From Alistipes timonensis (GTDB lineage Bacteria; Bacteroidota; Bacteroidia; Bacteroidales; Muribaculaceae): 40,669 bases of DNA. The stretch's first letter is position 1. Each line of letters begins with the position of its first letter. Shown piece by piece: positions 35,608 to 40,669 of this stretch. A program made the translations under genes and the position numbers. Location: contig JAMPHO010000013.1 of the NCBI GenBank assembly GCA_023663385.1, positions 1-40,669 of the forward strand. Direction: 5' to 3'. Below the pieces are notes generated by a model. That model was given only the letters and a program-made list of their open reading frames with translations. It was not told the origin of the DNA and did no database searches.

Positions 35608-35637
35608 TTGGAGTTAGGCGGAAATTTCGTAAATTCG
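35608..35637 (+). promoter_or_regulatory. EamA transporter promoter
   Basis: TTG (35608-35610), a 19-nt spacer and TAAATTCG (35630-35637). The predicted start is about 50 nt before the ATG at 35694. Confidence 0.62.
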
Positions 35638-35693
35638 CATCGTGTTTAACCGCGATTCTTCACTACCAGGAATCCCTATTACCGCGAATCTAT

Positions 35694-36656
35694 ATGTCGG
35701 CTTTGTCTCCATGGAAAGTTGGCGCGTCTAAAAAGACCGTGTTGCTGTGCCACCTCGGCGCGCTTTTGGCCGTAACTATGTGGGGCGGCTCTTTTGTTGC
35801 CACCAAAGTCCTAATCAATTGCTCGCTCGGACCGGTGGAAATATACATCTACCGATTCGTACTCGCATACACCCTCATGCTGGTTATCTGCCACGACAGG
35901 CTTATGGCGAGAAACTGGCGCGACGAGCTCCTGTTCGCGGTCTGCGGCCTGTGCGGCAGCTCAATTTATTTCATCGCGGAAAACACCGCCGTCGAGTACA
36001 CTAGGGTCTCCGATGTGTCGATGATTACCTCGCTGTCGCCCCTGCTCACCACTCTGCTCATCGGCGCGCTGTACCGCACCGAACGGCCCGGCAAATGGGT
36101 CTACTTCGGCTCGATAATCGCCTTGTGCGGCGTGGGGTGCATTGTGTTCAAGGACGGCATGCCGGAAAGCGACGGCGGCGGCTCGTCGGTCTACGCCTTC
36201 ATCGGAAACATGCTGGCGCTCGGAGCCTCGGTTTCTTGGGCGATCTACTCCCTGGTGCTCCGCAAACTCAACGCGCTTTACACCGCCCAGTTCATTACCC
36301 GCAAGACTTTCTTCTACGGACTTGTCACCGCTCTCCCCTTCTGGGCCATATCCAACGAGCCCACTACCTCGCTCAGCAACTTCCTACGCCCCGAGGTACT
36401 TCTTAACCTCGGCTTCCTCGGGCTGTTGTGCTCTATGTTGAGCTATATCCTGTGGGCAAAGGTTATGGGGAAACTCGGAGCAATCACCACGAACAACTAC
36501 CTGTACATTCAGCCCATAGTGACGATGATCATCGCCGCGGTGCTCCCCTCGCTTAACGACCCGATAACCCTTCTGAGCTGCGCCGGATGCGTGCTCATCA
36601 TCGGCGGACTCTGGCTCGGCGACTATATGACGATGCGCGAAGGCAAAAAGGTGTAA
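35694..36656 (+). CDS. EamA-family (drug/metabolite superfamily) transporter
   Basis: A 320-residue integral membrane protein with ten predicted helices in two repeated EamA halves (about 15-150 and 165-310). The N-terminal WGGSFVATKVLI and the mid-protein sequence FIGNMLALGASVSWAIYSLVLRK are typical of EamA repeats. Members export amino acids, metabolites or drugs; the substrate cannot be read. The ATG follows a promoter by about 50 nt, and a bidirectional terminator separates it from the convergent GH20 gene. Confidence 0.9.
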   Translation: MSALSPWKVGASKKTVLLCHLGALLAVTMWGGSFVATKVLINCSLGPVEIYIYRFVLAYTLMLVICHDRLMARNWRDELLFAVCGLCGSSIYFIAENTAVEYTRVSDVSMITSLSPLLTTLLIGALYRTERPGKWVYFGSIIALCGVGCIVFKDGMPESDGGGSSVYAFIGNMLALGASVSWAIYSLVLRKLNALYTAQFITRKTFFYGLVTALPFWAISNEPTTSLSNFLRPEVLLNLGFLGLLCSMLSYILWAKVMGKLGAITTNNYLYIQPIVTMIIAAVLPSLNDPITLLSCAGCVLIIGGLWLGDYMTMREGKKV

Positions 36657-36660
36657 GAAT

Positions 36661-36700
36661 AATGATATAAAAAGCTCGGAAATGATATAAAAAGCTCGGA
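36661..36700. repeat. Perfect tandem duplication of 20 bp at a shared terminator
   Basis: AATGATATAAAAAGCTCGGA occurs twice with no gap (36661-36680 and 36681-36700). The second copy supplies one arm of the terminator stem. Read on the minus strand, each unit is the end of that stem plus its T-tract. Confidence 0.9.
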
Positions 36701-36736
36701 GGGGCCCGTTTCAAGCGGACTCCTCCGAGTTTTTTT
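36695..36736. terminator. Bidirectional terminator between the EamA and GH20 genes
   Basis: Stem CTCGGAGG (36695-36702) / CCTCCGAG (36722-36729) followed by seven T's on the plus strand. On the minus strand it is followed by CTTTTTATATC, so it can end both convergent transcripts. Confidence 0.85.
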
Positions 36737-36755
36737 AATGCGTATTCGCGAGCGC

Positions 36756-38582
36756 TTATTCCGCCTCGACGAACCCGACTTGGAAACGCTGCCCTTTGAA
36801 ATGGCGCTTAATCGATAATTCTACGCGGTTGCTACCCTTTTTTAGAGGTATTTCTATCGGGTCGCGCATCCAGTAGAGCTGCTCGTTAGTGTACGGGAGT
36901 TCCTCCTCCGGCTTGGCCCAGGTATTATAGTGATAGCGATAAGCCTCTGGTTCGTTCCATACCGGGGGCGCGATCTCGACACCGTTAATCGTCACTTTGC
37001 CGTAATTGGCCCATGAGCCTTGGGCGGCAATGCCGTCGGATATTCTGTTGGATCGGGCCGGAGCTTCAAACCCGATTTTATAGCGGGCAACGGTATCGCG
37101 CCCGGCCTCTATTGAGCGTGTCAACCGGCATTCGACCCTGGCCGCGGGTTCGATACCGAAGCCGCGGCATACGGCGTCGAGGTCAATAACATCCCCGTAG
37201 ACCTTGGTGGTGTATTCGGCCGAGTCAGTCAGCAGACGCGCCTCCCAGGGGGTGGCGTGTATCGGTTCCCAGTAGCCAAGACCCGATTCGGGTTCACGTC
37301 GTTTGATGGCGCTTACGCGCTTCTGAAATGCTTCAAAACCCTTCATCGCGTCGCTTCCCGGCTCGGGGAGTGTGGTGCCGAGCCAACTGTCGGTGGTGGT
37401 TCCTCCATTCCAGTAACGTTCGGCAAACGCCATAACACCTCCGGCCATGCCGCTGTGAGGCGCGACGAGGTCTTTGTCGGCTACCCTGACGTCGTTCCAC
37501 AAGCAGACTATGCCCCCGAGGGCGTCGGCATTGGCGCGACCCGATCCGCAGGGTGCGTGGAAGTAGATCTTAGCAGGCATAAGCAGCGGGTCATAATAAT
37601 TAAGGTAGCCCATTCCTGAATCGACAAATGGCACGCCCGACGGATAAGTCACTTTGCCGGGATCGCCGTCGCGCCAGAACTGCCTAATGGTCGTCGAATC
37701 CGTCACAAGCCCGGGATCCCAGGCCATAACGCTCCGCCCGTGCTTCCTGGCGAAATCCTGGGCCCATCTCATAAATCCATCCGGGTCGGCCACGCGCACC
37801 TCATCGGAACCGATATGGATTATGGGGCACATCTCCGCGGGTATCTCCGCGAAAAACTCGGCCAGGCACGTCTCAAGAATCTCCATACCGCGCCGCGAGT
37901 CCATCGGTACTCCGAAAGTGGTCTGGAAATACTCGCTGTGGCCGGGCATGTCAATCTCGGGTATGACGGTAACCCCTCGCTCCCCGGCATAACGTATCAC
38001 GTCGCGGATTTCATCGTAGGTATAGTATTTACCCTGGTCGCGTCCGGCGCGCTGGAATCGCCCGTCGTTCAGCCGGGGGTACGCCCTACTCTCTATGCGC
38101 CACGCCGGGCGGTCGGTGAGATGCCACTGGAACACGTTTAGTTTATACCGCGAGATTTGGTCGATGTAACCTTTGACGCGTTCTACCCCGGCGAAATTCC
38201 GGCCGTCGTCGTACATAAAGCCTCTGATCGGAAACTCGGGATAGTCATCGATTCGCGCCAGCGGGTAGGAACCGTCGGGACGCTTCAACTGCTCCAATGT
38301 GCGCAAGGCCCATTGGACGCCGCGGGTATCCGCGGCGGTGATGCTTACCCCGTCGGGGGTGATTGTCAGGGTGTACCGCTCAGGATCTGACATAACGCCC
38401 CCGCCCACCGATACCACCGGCTCGGGCCGCGAGGGTTTGGCGTATTCTCCCTGCCATTCGATATGCCTGGGCATTGGCACGAGGTCGAGAACAGGCGTGT
38501 CTGCGGCGTAGCTTACATCGAACGATGCCACTATGGCCGACAACGACAGAATTATGTGCCGCGCGATTGATATACGGGTCAT
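36756..38582 (-). CDS. Beta-N-acetylhexosaminidase (GH20)
   Basis: Removes terminal GlcNAc/GalNAc from host or dietary glycans. 608 residues with a signal peptide (cleaved after VSYA), an N-terminal GH20b alpha/beta domain (to about 110) and the catalytic barrel starting FPIRGFMYDDGRNFAG. The catalytic pair D260-E261 lies in HIGSDEVRV, and aromatic sugar-binding residues are seen in WHLTDRPAWRIE. The C-terminal beta domain ends RFQVGFVEAE. A periplasmic or surface location is likely. It is 40 nt downstream of rlmD and may be in the same transcript. Confidence 0.93.
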   Translation of the reverse strand: MTRISIARHIILSLSAIVASFDVSYAADTPVLDLVPMPRHIEWQGEYAKPSRPEPVVSVGGGVMSDPERYTLTITPDGVSITAADTRGVQWALRTLEQLKRPDGSYPLARIDDYPEFPIRGFMYDDGRNFAGVERVKGYIDQISRYKLNVFQWHLTDRPAWRIESRAYPRLNDGRFQRAGRDQGKYYTYDEIRDVIRYAGERGVTVIPEIDMPGHSEYFQTTFGVPMDSRRGMEILETCLAEFFAEIPAEMCPIIHIGSDEVRVADPDGFMRWAQDFARKHGRSVMAWDPGLVTDSTTIRQFWRDGDPGKVTYPSGVPFVDSGMGYLNYYDPLLMPAKIYFHAPCGSGRANADALGGIVCLWNDVRVADKDLVAPHSGMAGGVMAFAERYWNGGTTTDSWLGTTLPEPGSDAMKGFEAFQKRVSAIKRREPESGLGYWEPIHATPWEARLLTDSAEYTTKVYGDVIDLDAVCRGFGIEPAARVECRLTRSIEAGRDTVARYKIGFEAPARSNRISDGIAAQGSWANYGKVTINGVEIAPPVWNEPEAYRYHYNTWAKPEEELPYTNEQLYWMRDPIEIPLKKGSNRVELSIKRHFKGQRFQVGFVEAE

Positions 38583-38622
38583 AATAATGTTGGCTTGAAT
38601 TTTGATTATGAGTTAAGATGGT

Positions 38623-40032
38623 TCAGCGGAGTTCGAGCAGAACGACGTTCTCCACATGGTGGGTGTGAGGGAACATATCGACCGGACGCACACGGCGGAC
38701 TTCATACTTCTCATTCAGAAGCGCGAGGTCCCGGGCCTGAGTGGCGGGGTTGCAGCTGACGTAGACTATGCGGCGGGGCGAGGCGTTAAGAATTACGTTG
38801 ACAACGTCCTGATGCATTCCCGCGCGGGGAGGATCCACGATCATCACATCGGGGCGCCCGTGCTCTTCGATAAACGCGTCGGTAAGCACGTCCTTCATAT
38901 CTCCGGCGTAGAACTCCGTGTTGGATAGCCCGTTAGCCTCAGCATTTATTTTGGCGTCGGCTATCGCCTCGGGCACATACTCGATGCCCACGACGTGCTT
39001 GGACTGGCGCGCCACGAAGTTGGCGATGGTCCCGGTACCGGTGTACAGATCATATACGAGCTCGTCGCCTGTGAGGGAGGCGAATTCCCTGGCGACGCTG
39101 TAAAGGCGGTAGGCCTGGCGCGAATTGGTCTGGTAGAACGATTTCGGACCGATGCGGAACCGCAGCCCCTCCATCTCCTCCTCGATGTATTCGCGGCCTG
39201 AGTGGAGTTTTATGTCAAGGTCGGATATAGTGTCGTTAGCCTTAGTGTTGACAACGTACATAAGCGACGTGAGATCGGGGAATTCCGCCCTTACAGCTGC
39301 GAGAAGCCCGTCGATCACCTGAGGGTCATCCTCGCCGAAACTCATCACCGCCATCGTCTCTCCGGTCGACGCGATGCGTATCATCAGCGTGCGGAGCAGC
39401 CCGGTCTGGGCCCGCAGGTCGAAGAATGTCAGGCCGTTGGCCTTGGCATAATCCTTTATGAAGAGTCTGAGGCGGTCGCCGAGCGAGTCCTGCAGATGGC
39501 ACTCCTCGATGTCGAGCACCTTGTCGAACGCCCCGGGAATATGGAACCCCGCGCCGTCGCGGTTGTCGACGACCTCGCCCGAGCGCATCTGCTCCCAGGA
39601 GAGCCATTTGCGGTTGGAGAACGTATATTCCATTTTGTTGCGGTAGCTCCATATCTCCTCCGAACCCAGGATGGGCTCAACCTCGGGGTGAGGAATCTTG
39701 GCTATCCTGTCGAGCGCGTCAACCACCTGCTGGCGCTTGCATTCGAGCTGTTTCTCATAAGGCAGATGCTGCCAGCGGCACCCGCCGCAGGTGCCGAAAT
39801 GGCGGCAGCGGGGTTCGACACGCGTCTCCGACGGCTTTATGAGCCTCTCGATGTGCCCTTCGGCATAAGAGTGTTTCTTGCGGTCGAGTTTCACGTCGGC
39901 GATGTCGCCGGGAGCGCCATAAGGGATGAACACCACCATGTCGTTGACACGGGCGATAGCGTTACCCTCGGCGGCCACGCCGGTTATTTCTACTCCTTCG
40001 AGCAACGGGAGTTCCTTACGTTTGCGAGCCAT
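38623..40032 (-). CDS. rlmD: 23S rRNA (uracil-C5) methyltransferase, RlmD/RumA family
   Basis: Forms 5-methyluridine in 23S rRNA. 469 residues: a TRAM domain (about 8-65), an Fe-S cluster Cys set (C76, C82, C85 in CRHFGTCGGC, with a fourth Cys in IEECHL), the SAM site VYDLYTGTGTIANF, IVDPPRAG, and the catalytic Cys in YVSCNPATQARDL. The TRAM and cluster layout separate it from TrmA. The exact target (U1939 or U747) cannot be decided. It lies upstream of the GH20 gene on the same strand. Confidence 0.88.
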   Translation of the reverse strand: MARKRKELPLLEGVEITGVAAEGNAIARVNDMVVFIPYGAPGDIADVKLDRKKHSYAEGHIERLIKPSETRVEPRCRHFGTCGGCRWQHLPYEKQLECKRQQVVDALDRIAKIPHPEVEPILGSEEIWSYRNKMEYTFSNRKWLSWEQMRSGEVVDNRDGAGFHIPGAFDKVLDIEECHLQDSLGDRLRLFIKDYAKANGLTFFDLRAQTGLLRTLMIRIASTGETMAVMSFGEDDPQVIDGLLAAVRAEFPDLTSLMYVVNTKANDTISDLDIKLHSGREYIEEEMEGLRFRIGPKSFYQTNSRQAYRLYSVAREFASLTGDELVYDLYTGTGTIANFVARQSKHVVGIEYVPEAIADAKINAEANGLSNTEFYAGDMKDVLTDAFIEEHGRPDVMIVDPPRAGMHQDVVNVILNASPRRIVYVSCNPATQARDLALLNEKYEVRRVRPVDMFPHTHHVENVVLLELR

Positions 40033-40125
40033 ATGATGTATCGTGGTTATAATGCGTGAATAATTATGCGGCGCGGAGGCGTAGGACGGGCTTGCCCGCC
40101 GCGCCTGGAGGCGTCTTTACAGGCG

Positions 40126-40133
40126 CGAAGTTA
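40126..40133 (-). promoter_or_regulatory. Possible -7 element of rlmD
   Basis: TAACTTCG (minus strand) fits the variant box, but no -33 TTG is found at the right distance. The leader would be about 85 nt and contains a GGGCTTGCCC dyad (40088-40097). Confidence 0.35.
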
Positions 40134-40239
40134 ATCATTATCGGTGTTTATCGGCCCCTTGGTAGTGGCAAATTGAAATTTTTAACGACAAATATGGCAT
40201 TTTAGCAGTCAGATGTGCTAAAATTCCGCCCTAAAATCG

Positions 40240-40247
40240 TAACTTTG
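40240..40247 (+). promoter_or_regulatory. -7 element of ppdK
   Basis: TAACTTTG followed by a leader of about 63 nt to the ATG. A good -33 element is not visible. Confidence 0.5.
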
Positions 40248-40317
40248 CCAAGACACAAACACCGACCTATTTCGAATACATCAGAATACAAATATTAAAT
40301 CAATTCAACTAATTCAA

Positions 40318-40669
40318 ATGTCAAAGAAAATCTACACGTTCGGCGACGGCAAGGCTGAAGGCGACGCTTCAATGCGAAACCTCCTTGGTGGCAAAGGCGC
40401 CAACCTGGCCGAGATGAACAAACTTGGCATGCCTGTGCCCCCGGGCTTCACCATCACTACCGAAGTCTGCACCGAGTACACCCAGTATGGCCGCGACCAA
40501 GTGGTGAAGGATATCAAAAACGACGTTGAGAAGGCCATCGCGCACGTCGAGGCTCTCACCGGCAATAAATTCAACGACCCCCAGAACCCCCTGCTCGTTT
40601 CCGTTCGCTCCGGCGCCCGCGCTTCGATGCCCGGTATGATGGACACCGTCCTCAACCTCGGTATGAACG
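40318..40669 (+). CDS. ppdK: Pyruvate, phosphate dikinase, N-terminal part; runs off the window end
   Basis: Interconverts pyruvate, ATP and phosphate with phosphoenolpyruvate, AMP and pyrophosphate, part of the PPi-linked glycolysis of anaerobes. Only about 117 residues are in the window. They show the ATP-grasp nucleotide-binding start [15 protein letters not shown], the glycine-rich [12 protein letters not shown], the MPVPPGFTI stretch, and [21 protein letters not shown], all diagnostic of PpdK. The frame is open to the edge. Confidence 0.94.
   Translation, partial: MSKKIYTFGDGKAEGDASMRNLLGGKGANLAEMNKLGMPVPPGFTITTEVCTEYTQYGRDQVVKDIKNDVEKAIAHVEALTGNKFNDPQNPLLVSVRSGARASMPGMMDTVLNLGMN

Larger units (their letters stand above)
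35352..35693. other. Divergent promoter region between the OmpA-like and EamA genes
   Basis: This 342-bp stretch has no gene. It holds the -7 box of the OmpA-like gene (35485-35492) with a leader of about 125 nt, an eight-T run at 35497-35504, and the promoter of the EamA transporter at 35608-35637. Confidence 0.55.

Overview
The window looks like a chromosomal segment of a member of the order Bacteroidales with a fairly GC-rich genome, most likely Muribaculaceae-like; this is inferred from style and gene families, not from any search. The evidence is the repeated Bacteroidetes-type promoter (TTG or TTTG, a 19-20 nt spacer, then TAnnTTTG or TAnnTTCG), the near absence of Shine-Dalgarno sequences, a lipoprotein with an acidic export signal just after the Cys, a compact menDBCE cluster, and a class III ribonucleotide reductase that points to anaerobic life. 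Most of the sequence is core chromosome. I see no integrase, transposase, phage gene or CRISPR array.

Layout. 1-2500: the 5' part of tRNA-His (minus strand), then a small unknown gene overlapping the two-step agmatine-to-putrescine pathway (aguA, aguB). 2547-4124: an AAA ATPase and a DUF4435 (TOPRIM-like) protein that are one continuous frame broken by a single TAG, resembling the AriA/AriB pair of PARIS-type anti-phage systems. 4126-9927 (minus): nrdDG with a repeat-rich upstream region, then an outer-membrane BamA/TamA-like barrel and a phosphoethanolamine transferase. 10032-14487: menD-menB-menC-menE (menaquinone synthesis), followed by a HipA-like kinase overlapping a DUF3037 gene. 15802-16813 (minus): an acyltransferase-3 gene whose 5' coding end carries a G9 run that puts it out of frame; 8 G would restore a complete gene starting just behind an intact promoter. 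This is the strongest candidate for an undescribed switch in the window. Divergent to it is a secreted DKNYY-repeat protein.

17581-26164: ysxC with a tiny Cys/His-rich gene; trmN6, a CPBP protease and a degenerate retropepsin-like secreted protein; a THUMP-like methyltransferase; pgk; prfA-pyrF. 26165-34480: a PLP aminotransferase, clpB behind a sigma-54-like promoter, an exported lipoprotein, a patatin-like lipase, a cytoplasmic GH13 enzyme and prs. 34656-40669: an OmpA-family glycine-zipper lipoprotein, an EamA transporter, a GH20 hexosaminidase, an RlmD-type rRNA methyltransferase and the start of ppdK.

Together the genes describe an anaerobe with menaquinone-based respiration, glycan use, envelope modification that may be phase-variable, polyamine synthesis and standard housekeeping. 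Long ORFs antisense to nrdD, the GH13 gene, clpB and others are treated as GC-driven shadows.
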